Positions 28,727 to 37,661 of a DNA stretch of 64,000 nt are shown one piece after another; the stretch's first letter is position 1; the number at the start of each line of letters is the position of its first letter. The notes beneath the pieces were generated by a model. The model had not been told where the DNA came from. It did no database searches and saw only the letters and a program-made list of their open reading frames with translations. The position numbers were made by a program, and so were the translations under genes. This DNA comes from JALORV01 sp963780715 (GTDB lineage Bacteria > Pseudomonadota > Gammaproteobacteria > Burkholderiales > Burkholderiaceae_F). Location: contig CAWADK010000026.1 in NCBI GenBank assembly GCA_963780715.1, positions 1 through 64,000 of the forward strand, written 5' to 3'.

Positions 28727-29485
28727 ATGACGGCGAACAGCAACGTTGAGACGAGCGCGGTGGCGGCCACGGCGGGGACGCGGACAGTACGGTTCGAGAT
28801 CTACCGTTATGACCCGGACAAGGACGCGAAGCCCTATATGCAGAAGCTTGAGGTCCAGCTTCAGCCGACCGACAAGATGCTGCTCGACGCCCTGATTCGC
28901 ATCAAGAGCGATGTCGACGACAGCCTGTCGCTGCGGCGCTCGTGCCGCGAGGGGGTGTGTGGTTCCGATGCGATGAACATCAATGGCCGGAACGGCCTGG
29001 CGTGCATCACCAACCTGCGCGACCTGAAGGAGCCGATCGTGCTGCGGCCGCTGCCGGGCCTGCCGGTAATCCGCGACCTGATCGTGGACATGTCGCAGTT
29101 CTTCAAGCAGTACCACTCGATCAAGCCCTTCCTGATCAACGACACGCCGCCGCCCGAGAAGGAGCGCTTGCAGTCGCCCGAGGAGCGCGAGGAACTGAAC
29201 GGCCTGTACGAGTGCATCCTGTGCGCCTGCTGCTCGACGGCTTGCCCGAGCTTCTGGTGGAACCCGGACAAATTCGTGGGTCCGGCCGGCCTGCTGCAGG
29301 CCTACCGGTTCATCGCCGACAGCCGCGACCAGGCCACCAACGAGCGGCTCGACAATCTGAACGACCCGTATCGCCTGTTCCGCTGCCACACGATCATGAA
29401 CTGCGTGGACGTCTGCCCGAAAGGTCTCAATCCCACCCGGGCGATCGGCAAGATCCGCGACATGCTGGTTCGCCGCGAAGTCTGA
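28727..29485 (+). CDS. sdhB: succinate dehydrogenase iron-sulfur subunit
   Basis: Protein of 252 residues, slightly long at the N-terminus (about 18 extra polar residues). The [2Fe-2S] cysteines are in RRSCREGVCGSDA and NGLAC; the [4Fe-4S] and [3Fe-4S] sites are in CILCACCSTACPSFW and CHTIMNCVDVCPKGL. It passes electrons from SdhA to quinone. ATG at 28727; sdhE starts 2 bases after the stop. Confidence 0.96.
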   Translation: MTANSNVETSAVAATAGTRTVRFEIYRYDPDKDAKPYMQKLEVQLQPTDKMLLDALIRIKSDVDDSLSLRRSCREGVCGSDAMNINGRNGLACITNLRDLKEPIVLRPLPGLPVIRDLIVDMSQFFKQYHSIKPFLINDTPPPEKERLQSPEEREELNGLYECILCACCSTACPSFWWNPDKFVGPAGLLQAYRFIADSRDQATNERLDNLNDPYRLFRCHTIMNCVDVCPKGLNPTRAIGKIRDMLVRREV

Positions 29486-29487
29486 CC

Positions 29488-29754
29488 GTGAGCGCCGTCG
29501 TGATCGGCGATCTCGAAAGGCGCCGGCTGCGCTGGCGTGCCCGCCGGGGGTTGCTGGAAAACGACATTATCGTCAGCCGTTACCTGGACCGGCACGAGGC
29601 AAACCTCACGGTCGACGACGTGCTGGCGCTGGAGGCCCTCCTGGACCTCCCGGACAACGAACTTCTCGACCTTTTGCTGGCGCGCAAAGAGCCGGCCGGC
29701 GCTCTCGATGACAATGCCGTTCGCACTGTCCTGGACGGGCTCCGGTCCGTCTGA
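29488..29754 (+). CDS. sdhE: SDH assembly factor SdhE
   Basis: Protein of 88 residues of the SdhE/YgfY family, which promotes covalent FAD attachment to SdhA. The RGxxE motif is at residues 20-24 (RRGLLENDIIV), followed by the helical LALEALLDLPDNELLDLLL. It starts with GTG at 29488, two bases after sdhB, and is followed by gltA 27 bases on, so it belongs to the sdh operon. Confidence 0.92.
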   Translation: MSAVVIGDLERRRLRWRARRGLLENDIIVSRYLDRHEANLTVDDVLALEALLDLPDNELLDLLLARKEPAGALDDNAVRTVLDGLRSV

Positions 29755-29781
29755 ACTCACCTCGAACCCGGGAAGAAGACC

Positions 29782-31098
29782 ATGGCACTGACCCCATCCA
29801 ACGAGAAGGCCACCCTGACGTTCTCCGACGGCACGCCGACGATGGAGCTGCCGATCTACAAGGGCTCCGTCGGCCCCGACGTCATCGATATCCGCGCGCT
29901 GTACGGCAAGTCGGGCAAGTTCACCTACGACCCGGGTTTCCTGTCGACGGCGTCGTGCAATTCAACCATTACCTACATCGACGGCGACAAGGGCGAGCTG
30001 CTGTACCGCGGCTACCCGATCGAGCAGCTCGCCACCAAGTGCGACTACCTCGAGACCTGCTACCTGCTGCTGTACGGCGAGCTGCCGGACCCGAAGCAGA
30101 AGGCGGACTTCGTCAAGCGCGTGACCAACCACACGATGGTCAACGAGCAGATGCAGTTCTTTATGCGCGGCTTCCGTCGCGATGCGCACCCGATGGCGGT
30201 CATGACCGGCCTGGTCGGCGCGCTGTCGGCGTTCTATCCCGACTCGATGAACCTGAACGACCCCTGGCAGCGCGAGGTCTCGGCCATCCGCCTGATCGCC
30301 AAGATGCCGACGCTGGTCGCCATGGCCTACAAGTACACCGTGGGCCAGCCGTACATGTACCCGCGCAACGACCTGTCGTACGCCGGCAATTTCATGCGCA
30401 TGATGTTCGCCACGCCGTGCGAGGACTACAAGGTCAACGACGTGCTGGTGCGTGCAATGGACCGCATTTTCATCCTGCACGCCGACCATGAGCAGAACGC
30501 GTCGACCTCGACCGTTCGGCTGTGCGCTTCGTCCGGCACCAACCCGTTCGCGGCCATTGCGGCTGGCGTGGCCTGCCTGTGGGGCCCGGCGCACGGCGGC
30601 GCCAACGAGGCCTGCCTCAACATGCTGTACGACATTCAGAAGCAGGGCGGCGTCGAGAAGATCGGCGAGTTCATCGCCAAGGTGAAGGACAAGAACAGCA
30701 ACGTCAAGCTGATGGGCTTTGGCCACCGCGTCTACAAGAACTACGACCCGCGGGCGAAGCTGATGCGCGAGACCTGCAACGAGGTGCTGGACTCGCTCGG
30801 CCTGCATGACGATCCGCTGTTCAAGCTGGCAATGGCGCTCGAGAAGATCGCGCTGGAAGACGACTACTTTGTCAGCCGCAAGCTTTATCCAAACGTGGAC
30901 TACTACTCGGGCATCGTGCAGAAGGCGATCGGCATCCCGGTGCCGCTTTTCACCGCGATCTTCGCGCTGGCCCGCACGGTGGGCTGGATCGCGCAGCTAA
31001 ACGAGATGATCGCGGACCCCGAGTACAAGATCGGCCGCCCGCGGCAGCTCTTCGTCGGCTCGGTCAAGCGCGACGTCAAGCCGATCGCGCAGCGCTGA
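29782..31098 (+). CDS. gltA: citrate synthase, type II
   Basis: Hexameric-type citrate synthase of 438 residues with the N-terminal beta domain (ATLTFSDGTPTMELPIYKG). Catalytic residues lie in ILHADHEQNASTSTVR, WGPAHGGANEA and GFGHRVYKNYDPR. It condenses acetyl-CoA with oxaloacetate to start the TCA cycle. It is the last gene of gntR-sdhCDAB-sdhE-gltA and ends at a clear terminator. Confidence 0.97.
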   Translation: MALTPSNEKATLTFSDGTPTMELPIYKGSVGPDVIDIRALYGKSGKFTYDPGFLSTASCNSTITYIDGDKGELLYRGYPIEQLATKCDYLETCYLLLYGELPDPKQKADFVKRVTNHTMVNEQMQFFMRGFRRDAHPMAVMTGLVGALSAFYPDSMNLNDPWQREVSAIRLIAKMPTLVAMAYKYTVGQPYMYPRNDLSYAGNFMRMMFATPCEDYKVNDVLVRAMDRIFILHADHEQNASTSTVRLCASSGTNPFAAIAAGVACLWGPAHGGANEACLNMLYDIQKQGGVEKIGEFIAKVKDKNSNVKLMGFGHRVYKNYDPRAKLMRETCNEVLDSLGLHDDPLFKLAMALEKIALEDDYFVSRKLYPNVDYYSGIVQKAIGIPVPLFTAIFALARTVGWIAQLNEMIADPEYKIGRPRQLFVGSVKRDVKPIAQR

Positions 31099-31120
31099 AG
31101 TCGACCCGTTGTCGAAGTTG

Positions 31121-31147
31121 GCGGCGCCTGCGGGCGCCGCTTTCGTT
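31121..31147 (+). terminator. terminator after gltA
   Basis: A perfect 8-bp GC stem (31121-31128 with 31133-31140), 4-base loop, then TTTCGTT, 23 bases past the gltA stop. It lies between gltA and the convergent DUF4124 gene. Confidence 0.75.
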
Positions 31148-31186
31148 CGCGGGGACTCTGCCAGACCCGACCGGCGCTGCCGGCCG

Positions 31187-31678
31187 TTAGCGCCCCAGAA
31201 GAATCGACGGCTCCCCGAGCGGCATGGGTTGAGCCGGGGGCGTCGGCTTGGTGATCGGGGGATGCGGCCGAGGTCGGTTCGCACCGGGCCGCCGGACGCG
31301 GGGCGGTCCGTAGCCGAAGACCGGACCGTAGTCATAGTCGTACGCATACTCTTCGTAAGACTGCAGCTCGGACGGTACCCCGCCTGCTGCTCGCGCGTTG
31401 GCGCGGGCGCGCGCCTCGTCGGCATCGCGTTGCAGCGCTTCCTGGCGGCGCTGCTCGTCGCGCTCGCGCATGGCATCCATCTGCTCCTTCGGCACGCCCG
31501 GAACAACGCTCAGCGAGGCCGGGCCCACGGACTGCACATTCGTCGCGTTCGGCGGGGGAAGGTCGCCGTAGTTGACGACGCCGTCCGCGTCGAGCCACTT
31601 GTAAAGCTGCGCCATGGCCGGCACCGGTGCCGCCAGCACGCCGGCCATCAGGACAGAAAGCAGTTTGCTCATCGCCAT
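31187..31678 (-). CDS. DUF4124 domain secreted protein
   Basis: Up to 163 residues. A signal peptide (LLSVLMAGVLAAPVPAMA) is followed by the DUF4124 motif QLYKWLDADGVVNYGDLPPP, then a charged helical stretch (about residues 65-95) and a Tyr/Pro-rich tail (EEYAYDYDYGP, then RPRPHPP). The family is periplasmic and of unknown function. Either ATG at 31678 or 31672 may be used; the latter has better spacing to ggaag. It may be the tail of the minus-strand operon above it. Confidence 0.8.
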   Translation of the reverse strand: MAMSKLLSVLMAGVLAAPVPAMAQLYKWLDADGVVNYGDLPPPNATNVQSVGPASLSVVPGVPKEQMDAMRERDEQRRQEALQRDADEARARANARAAGGVPSELQSYEEYAYDYDYGPVFGYGPPRVRRPGANRPRPHPPITKPTPPAQPMPLGEPSILLGR

Positions 31679-31728
31679 CTTCCATTGACGATGCCGCGCC
31701 GGAATCGCGCTGTCAATTCGACCGTTCG

Positions 31729-32436
31729 TCAGGCGGTCGGCAGCGATGCCAGCGCCACCGGCTCGATGACGAGTCCGTGATCAGTCCGGCGCATGGGCAT
31801 CGCAAATCCAAAACGGTCCGCGGCGGCGCACAGGTCAAGATCGGCAGCAGGGAGGTGCGGGTGGGCGCTGTCGCCGAACCGGCGGCCGAAGTCCGACTGG
31901 CGAACGCGGACTTCGTAGGCGGCGACGTCAGGAGACTGCCCGCAAAGGTAGGCCTCGATCAGGTCGGCACAGGCGTGGTCCTCGTCGCCGTCGCGGTCGG
32001 TCCACAGTCCGGTGATGACGAGCGTCACGGTGGACGGCGCCAGCGTGCGGATGTAGCGCGCCGTCGAGCGGGCACAGACGAGGCTGCCTGCGAGCACCTC
32101 GGTGGCATGGTCACAGTCCACCAGCCCCTTGACTCCGCCGGCGGTGAACTGGATGAGCGTCATGCCCGACAGGTCGCGGCCGACGATTTCGGCCGGCGAG
32201 TTGCCGAAGTCCATTCCGGGAACGGGCCGACCGCCGGGCAGGGCGCCCATCGTCATTGACGCCGGGTAGCGGCTGCGCAGCCGCGCGACGCTGTCGAGCG
32301 AGTCGGCCGCGATCATGGATCGAGCGCCGGCGGCGAACGCATAGGCCGCGGTCGTGAAGGCCCGCAGCACGTCGATGACGACGACCGCGCCTTCGAGTTC
32401 ATGGCCGTGCGCAAGGTCCGAGCGCAGGATCTCCAT
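31729..32436 (-). CDS. ComB-family 2-phosphosulfolactate phosphatase-like protein
   Basis: Protein of 235 residues of the ComB family, shown by VVVIDVLRAFTTAAYAFA near residue 18, GALPGGRPVPGMDFGNSPAE, and TAGGVKGLVDCDHATEV. ComB dephosphorylates 2-phosphosulfolactate in methanogen coenzyme M synthesis; bacterial relatives may act on another small phospho-acid. Nothing else of that pathway is in the window. It starts 23 bases after the 743-residue iron-sulfur protein and may be cotranscribed with it. Confidence 0.8.
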   Translation of the reverse strand: MEILRSDLAHGHELEGAVVVIDVLRAFTTAAYAFAAGARSMIAADSLDSVARLRSRYPASMTMGALPGGRPVPGMDFGNSPAEIVGRDLSGMTLIQFTAGGVKGLVDCDHATEVLAGSLVCARSTARYIRTLAPSTVTLVITGLWTDRDGDEDHACADLIEAYLCGQSPDVAAYEVRVRQSDFGRRFGDSAHPHLPAADLDLCAAADRFGFAMPMRRTDHGLVIEPVALASLPTA

Positions 32437-32459
32437 CGCTGGCCCGGGGCTACGTTGCA

Positions 32460-34691
32460 CTACAGGAAGGGCTTCGCGCGCTCCAGCAATTCCTCGAGCC
32501 CGGGTTCGTTCGGATTCTTCGGTTTGCCCGGGTGGATGATCGCCACCTGGCAGGCCTCGGCCGCTTCGACGATCTGGCGGTAGGTGCCGGCGCTGAGATC
32601 CTTGAAGTAGGCCTGCTTGTTGTCGTTGTACGCGAACAGCTTGTCGTTGATGTTCTGGCACTCGTTGCAGCTCGAGCAGCGGATCGTCTCGATCCAGGGC
32701 TCGTCCGACGGCGGCCGGGCCGCTTCGGCGGCTACCTCGGTCGGCGCCGCGGGCGCGGCCGAAGCCGCGGCAGGCGCAGCGGCAACCTCGGCCGGTGCGG
32801 TGGCCGCGCCACCTGCGGCCGCGGCCTGCTTCAGTGCGTCTATCTCCTGCCGCTTCTGTTCTTCCCACGCCGCCTTCTCGCGCGTCAGCGCCTGCTCGGC
32901 GTGCGAGTTGTGGATGCCGCCGTGTTCCTGCAGCCGGTGCCAGAGCAGCACGCAGCGACGCGTCGCCTGCACGAGGCGCGAGTCGACGATCACGCGGTGC
33001 AGCCGGTTCGCAGCGTCGACGGCCAGCACGAACGGGACACGTTCGGCGGCGTCCTTCTCCGACAGCGCCAGCCAGTCCGTGACCGGCACCATGGCAGTGG
33101 TCCAGCGGTCGCGCGGCACCACGGCGAAGTGATGCGCATGGCGTCGGTCGCACAGCACGAAGTCGGCGTAGGTGAAGTGGACCCGTTCCTGCACACGCTG
33201 CAGGTCATCGTCGGCGTATGTGAATTCCTCGCTGGACCAGTCCTCCTCGGGATTGCGGTTGTTCTCGAAGGAGAAGCGCGTGGCCCAGTTGGTGCCGGCG
33301 TCCGCGTCGTAGGTGAACGCGGGGAACGCACGCGACTTCATTGCCGCCGCGGCGGTCAGGTAAGGCGCGAGGTCGCTCGCTTCGGCCGGCGATCCGGTGA
33401 ACAGGCTGAACAGCGCTGGCCCGCGGCAGCGCATGCCGCGGCGCACTCGGTCGCGCAAGGCATAGAGGTTCGAGACCGTGGACTGAATGACGAACATGCC
33501 GCCCAGCCCCATGGCCGTCGTCGCCAGCCGCGCGCTGCGGATGCCGAACGCGAAGTGGCCCTGGCCGATCGCGGCTTCCTCCAGCAGGTCGGTGTGCTGC
33601 ACCAGGACCTTCACGGGCATGCCGGCCGACAGCATTTCCATCAGCATCGCGTTTTCCGGCGCATCGTTGCGCTCCGGCGGAATGCAGACGAGATAGTCGG
33701 GGAACTGAGCGAGGTCGTCCGCCGTGAGCGCATGCTCGTCGAAGCGTTCGAAGAACGCGTCGTGGTCCGCCTCGACATAGCCGCCGCGAGACTCGAGGTC
33801 GGCGATGGCCACCGCCTTCACCACCTCGACCAGCTTCGGCAGGCGCGTGCGGTGCGCCTCGATCGCCGTCGCGCAGTCGCTGAAGACGAACCCGTAGGTT
33901 GCCTCGGCGCCGGGTCGGGCCGGATCGGGGTAGAACGGCTGGCTACGGAGCACGCCCAGCGCCCACTCGATGCGCTGCCTCCGCTGCGCCGGCAGCTCGT
34001 CATTGGGAACGTTGCGCGCGAGGAGTCGTGACATCGCGGAGAAGTCGAATACCGAGTCGTGCAGCACGCCGAACCCCGACTTCAGCGCCTCCGGCTGCTG
34101 GCCGGCCTGTGAGTGCACGAAGGCGGCGCGCAGGATGTCCGACAGTTTGCGCACCAGGTGATCGACCTGGCTGCGAAACTGGGTCGCCTTCTCAGCGTGG
34201 ACGTTATGCCAGGCGCGCGACAGGAAGCGCGCGGCCAGCGCCCGGTCGCAGTCGATCACCTCGCCATCGTCCTCGAGCGACGCGACGGCTTCCCGCAAGG
34301 TGATCCGCACCGCGTCGTCGCGGCCCGCGGCCGTGTCCACGGCCGAGAGCCACAGCTCCTTGAGCGAGCCCCGTGCGCCGCCGGCGGACAGGGCGCGGAT
34401 CTCGCGCTCAAGCCGTAGCAATTGCTTGCGCACGCGCTCGCCCTCGATGCCGCGCGGTGCGATGCCGGCGATGAGTTCGCCCATCACCGTCGACAGTGAC
34501 TTGACGTACTGGCTGCCTGCGTCGCGCTCGAGCAGTACGACCGGATAGTCGTAGCGCAGCCGGGTCAGGTCCCGGTAGGCCGCGAGGAGGGCCGGGCGAA
34601 GACCGGGCGCCAGCTCCGCGAGCCCCTCGCCCGCGCGCTTGCCGGTCATGTGAAAGACCGTCTGGTCCTGGAACTTGGCGGCCATGTCCAT
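32460..34691 (-). CDS. 743-residue protein with PFOR-like region and C-terminal [4Fe-4S] ferredoxin domain
   Basis: Large protein of uncertain function. Residues about 1-330 are mostly helical and unassigned (it begins MDMAAKFQDQTVFHMTGKRA). Residues about 360-470 (LVCIPPERNDAPENAMLME, MPVKVLVQHTDLLEE, AMGLGGMFVIQS) look like the TPP domain of one-chain pyruvate:ferredoxin oxidoreductases, but the cofactor motif GDG...N is missing, so this part is probably non-catalytic. An Ala/Pro/Glu-rich linker (about 610-665) leads to a ferredoxin-like end with CSSCNEC and a later AEACQVAIIHPG. It starts 28 bases after the beta subunit gene, so it likely serves as an accessory or electron-transfer subunit of that oxidoreductase. 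Confidence 0.7.
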   Translation of the reverse strand: MDMAAKFQDQTVFHMTGKRAGEGLAELAPGLRPALLAAYRDLTRLRYDYPVVLLERDAGSQYVKSLSTVMGELIAGIAPRGIEGERVRKQLLRLEREIRALSAGGARGSLKELWLSAVDTAAGRDDAVRITLREAVASLEDDGEVIDCDRALAARFLSRAWHNVHAEKATQFRSQVDHLVRKLSDILRAAFVHSQAGQQPEALKSGFGVLHDSVFDFSAMSRLLARNVPNDELPAQRRQRIEWALGVLRSQPFYPDPARPGAEATYGFVFSDCATAIEAHRTRLPKLVEVVKAVAIADLESRGGYVEADHDAFFERFDEHALTADDLAQFPDYLVCIPPERNDAPENAMLMEMLSAGMPVKVLVQHTDLLEEAAIGQGHFAFGIRSARLATTAMGLGGMFVIQSTVSNLYALRDRVRRGMRCRGPALFSLFTGSPAEASDLAPYLTAAAAMKSRAFPAFTYDADAGTNWATRFSFENNRNPEEDWSSEEFTYADDDLQRVQERVHFTYADFVLCDRRHAHHFAVVPRDRWTTAMVPVTDWLALSEKDAAERVPFVLAVDAANRLHRVIVDSRLVQATRRCVLLWHRLQEHGGIHNSHAEQALTREKAAWEEQKRQEIDALKQAAAAGGAATAPAEVAAAPAAASAAPAAPTEVAAEAARPPSDEPWIETIRCSSCNECQNINDKLFAYNDNKQAYFKDLSAGTYRQIVEAAEACQVAIIHPGKPKNPNEPGLEELLERAKPFL

Positions 34692-34719
34692 GGCGGCGAA
34701 CCTCGATGGGTTGGGCAGG

Positions 34720-35706
34720 TCAGGCAGCGCGCTCTTCGCGTGCCTCGTCCGGCCAGATCGTGAATTTGTCGAATTCCCTGTCGAGCCCGGCACGGATCGC
34801 TTCCGCGGTGCGCGGCGCACCGGCGCCGCGCAGGTCTTCGTAGCACGGCACGCTGGGGTCGTGGTACAGGATGCCGACGGGAATCGGGTCCACGGACGAC
34901 GCGATCTCACGCGCCTGGTGGATGTCCAGCGGATCGTGCTCGCGCTGGTTCTTGTAGATGCGGCTCGTCTCGGCGCTCGGCGTGAGGCCGTTGGCGTGCG
35001 TGAGCAGCAGCGTCTTGCCCGGGTCGTGCACCCACGCCTCGAATGTCTTGGGCAGCCACTCAGGGCAGCGCTGGATGATGCGAACGAACGAGAAGCCACG
35101 GTGCCTGTACGCCTTGGCGATGATGTCGTACAGCACCTCGGGCATCCAGTCGACGCCCTGGGCGACGAACGAGGCGTTCTGCACGCCGAGGGTGACCGTC
35201 AGCGGGTTCATCGCTTCGAGCACACTGCCGCGCGGTGTCGTGTTGCTCTTGGTGCCGATCTGCGAGGTGGGCGACGCCTGCTTCTTCGTCAGGCCATAGA
35301 TCTGGTTGTCGTGCAGGATCACGGTCAGGTTCATGTTGTACCGGATCGCGTGGATCCAGTGCGCGGCACCGATCGAGCAGCAGTCGCCGTCGCCTGTGTT
35401 GACGAAAACGGCAAGGTCCGGCCGCGCCATCTTCACGCCTTCGGCGATCGGGAATGCGCGGCCGTGGATGCTGTGGAATCCGTAGGTCTTCATGTAGTGC
35501 GGAAAGCGGCTCGAGCAGCCGATCCCGGACACGAACACCGTGCGCTCGGGAGCGAGGTTCTCGTCGCGGCACAGGCGCTGGACGGCGGTGAGGATCGCGT
35601 TGTCGCCGCAGCCGCTGCACCACCGCGGTATGCCGCCCTGGTAGTCCTCGAGGCTGCGGTGTTCCTCGTGCAGCTTGATGATGAATTGGCTGAGTGCGGA
35701 GCCCAT
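34720..35706 (-). CDS. 2-oxoacid:acceptor oxidoreductase, beta (TPP) subunit, set 1
   Basis: TPP-binding subunit of 328 residues. The TPP motif runs from NTGDGDCCSIG to HDNQIYGLTKKQ; cluster cysteines lie in WCSGCGDN and GIGCSSRF. With the alpha-gamma chain 23 bases upstream it oxidises a 2-oxoacid with CoA to acyl-CoA, CO2 and reduced ferredoxin, or runs in reverse. Pyruvate, 2-oxoglutarate or another acid cannot be told apart from sequence. ATG at 35706 with aagga upstream. Confidence 0.88.
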   Translation of the reverse strand: MGSALSQFIIKLHEEHRSLEDYQGGIPRWCSGCGDNAILTAVQRLCRDENLAPERTVFVSGIGCSSRFPHYMKTYGFHSIHGRAFPIAEGVKMARPDLAVFVNTGDGDCCSIGAAHWIHAIRYNMNLTVILHDNQIYGLTKKQASPTSQIGTKSNTTPRGSVLEAMNPLTVTLGVQNASFVAQGVDWMPEVLYDIIAKAYRHRGFSFVRIIQRCPEWLPKTFEAWVHDPGKTLLLTHANGLTPSAETSRIYKNQREHDPLDIHQAREIASSVDPIPVGILYHDPSVPCYEDLRGAGAPRTAEAIRAGLDREFDKFTIWPDEAREERAA

Positions 35707-35729
35707 CGGCAGATTTCCTTGGCTGCGGG

Positions 35730-37622
35730 TTATTCGGCCAGCTTGGCGCGGAGAGCCTGGACCACCTGGCCCGGCTTGATCGGCTGGCCCTTGGCCTCGG
35801 TCCAGCAGTCGACGTCGACGAGAGTGCGGGCGCGCAGCATCATTGCCAGCGGCGCGTAGCGGCGGTTCTCCTCGTCGATCATTTCGTCTTCGTGCGGACG
35901 ATCGGCCCACGTCCCTTCAACTGTCATCACTTTCCTGAAGCGCTTCAGGATGTCCTTGATGCCCGACGGCATCGGCTGGATGAAACGCATCTGCAGCGCG
36001 GAAACCTTCAGCCCTTCGTCGCGCAGGCGCTGCACCGCCTCCTCGATGACGCCCTGCGTGCTGCCCCAGCCGACCACCAGCAGATCGCCTTCCGGGTCGC
36101 CGAACACCGGCGGCGTCTTCAGCGTCTTCTGCAGCGTTGCCAGCTTCAGGCTGCGCATACGCAGACCTTCCTCATTGATGATCGGGTCGTACGCCACCTT
36201 GCTCGCACGGTCGTGCGCAAGGCCGGTCACGGTATGCATGCCGTTCGGCTGCCCCGGAGAGAACCGTCGCGCGATGCCCGTGGTCTTGTCCCAGTCATAG
36301 GGCTTCGCGCCCTCGGGCAATGGCGACTGGTCGATCGGCGGCGCCAGCCACTCTTCACTGAACATCGGGCGGGGAAACGGCTGCTGCGCGGTCGCAAGGC
36401 TGGCGTCGGTCAGGACCACGACCACCATGCCGAACGTCTCGGCGATCTTGCGCGCCGTGATCATCGAATAGAAGCAGTCCTCGATGCTGGTCACCGCGAG
36501 CACGACCTTGGGCGCGTCGCCGTGACTGCCGTAGATCGAGGTCAGCAGATCGGCCTGTTCGACCTTCGTCGGCTGCCCGGTGCTGGGCCCGCCGCGCTGC
36601 ACATTGACAATAACCAGCGGGATCTCCGCCATCACCGCCAGCCCGATGCCCTCCTGCTTCAGTGAATAGCCCGGCCCGGACGTGATCGTCACCGCGCAGC
36701 GGCCGGCGTAGGAGGCGCCGATCGCGAACGCGCAGGCGGCGATTTCGTCCTCGGCCTGGTGCACGATGCCGCCCACCTTCTCGAAGCATTCGGACAGGTA
36801 GTGCGAGGCCGACGTTGCCGGCGTGATCGGATACATCGCACAGATGTCCATGCCCGAGGCGATGACCCCGAGCGCGATCGCCGTGTTGCCGTTGACGACG
36901 ATCTGCGGCACGCTGGCCTTCTCGGCGGGTATCTCGTACTTGAAGTCGAGATTGGCTTCGCCCCATGCGAAGCCGGCTTCCATCAGCCTGACGTTGGAGT
37001 CGATGACCTTCTGGTCCTTCTTGCCGAAGGTCAGGGCGATCTGGTCGCGCGCCAGCTGCAGGTCGAGGCTGTAGATGCTTGCCAGCACGCCCAGCACGAA
37101 CATGTTCTTGCCGCGGCGCGGGTCGCTCATCAGCGAGCGGCACTCCTTCTCGAGCGGCAGGTCGATGACGCGGAACCCGGCTTCCTTCAGTGCCTTCACC
37201 GCGTCGGTGTAGGACTTCACGACGGCCGCGTCACGGTGCTCGGCCCAGATATTCTCCAGCAGGATCGTGGCGCCCTGCTTGAGCTCGCCGGCGCGCACCC
37301 GTCCCAGCAGCACCTGTTCGTTGAAGGCGACGACGAGGTCGGTCTCGTCGCCGCCGTTGTTGACATGCTTCGAACCCACGCGGATGCGGATGCCGCTGGC
37401 GCCGGCCACGCTGCGCGCCGGCGGCTGGATCTCTGCGGGAATGATCTCCACGGTCCAGATGCCGTTGCCGCTGCGCGCCGCGATCGAGGCGAACGCCTGG
37501 CCGCAGCGCTGGGCGCCTTCGCCGGAGTCGCTGATGACCTCAACGATGTGCTCGGGCAGCTTCACCGCCGGCTTGGTGCCGGCCTTGCCCGTGGCCGACG
37601 GGCGTTCGAGGACTGCGCTCAT
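35730..37622 (-). CDS. 2-oxoacid:acceptor oxidoreductase, fused gamma-alpha subunit, set 1
   Basis: Fused chain of 630 residues. Residues about 25-225 are the gamma domain (EVISDSGEGAQRCGQAFAS, VGSKHVNNGGDETDLVVAFN). Residues about 245-625 are the alpha domain (MDICAMYPITPATSASHYL, QAEDEIAACAFAIGASYAG, NVQRGGPSTGQPTKVEQADL). It pairs with the downstream beta subunit. The order is NfnB-like, this gene, beta, 743-residue protein, all closely spaced, so one operon is likely. Confidence 0.9.
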   Translation of the reverse strand: MSAVLERPSATGKAGTKPAVKLPEHIVEVISDSGEGAQRCGQAFASIAARSGNGIWTVEIIPAEIQPPARSVAGASGIRIRVGSKHVNNGGDETDLVVAFNEQVLLGRVRAGELKQGATILLENIWAEHRDAAVVKSYTDAVKALKEAGFRVIDLPLEKECRSLMSDPRRGKNMFVLGVLASIYSLDLQLARDQIALTFGKKDQKVIDSNVRLMEAGFAWGEANLDFKYEIPAEKASVPQIVVNGNTAIALGVIASGMDICAMYPITPATSASHYLSECFEKVGGIVHQAEDEIAACAFAIGASYAGRCAVTITSGPGYSLKQEGIGLAVMAEIPLVIVNVQRGGPSTGQPTKVEQADLLTSIYGSHGDAPKVVLAVTSIEDCFYSMITARKIAETFGMVVVVLTDASLATAQQPFPRPMFSEEWLAPPIDQSPLPEGAKPYDWDKTTGIARRFSPGQPNGMHTVTGLAHDRASKVAYDPIINEEGLRMRSLKLATLQKTLKTPPVFGDPEGDLLVVGWGSTQGVIEEAVQRLRDEGLKVSALQMRFIQPMPSGIKDILKRFRKVMTVEGTWADRPHEDEMIDEENRRYAPLAMMLRARTLVDVDCWTEAKGQPIKPGQVVQALRAKLAE

Positions 37623-37661
37623 GCTTCTTCCTTGCTTTCGAATTCCGGTGGCGTGCGGCGG

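Noticed and set aside
31729..33153. A 474-residue ComB protein
   Set aside because: The extra N-terminal part is another frame of the upstream iron-sulfur protein; family likeness starts at the ATG at 32436.
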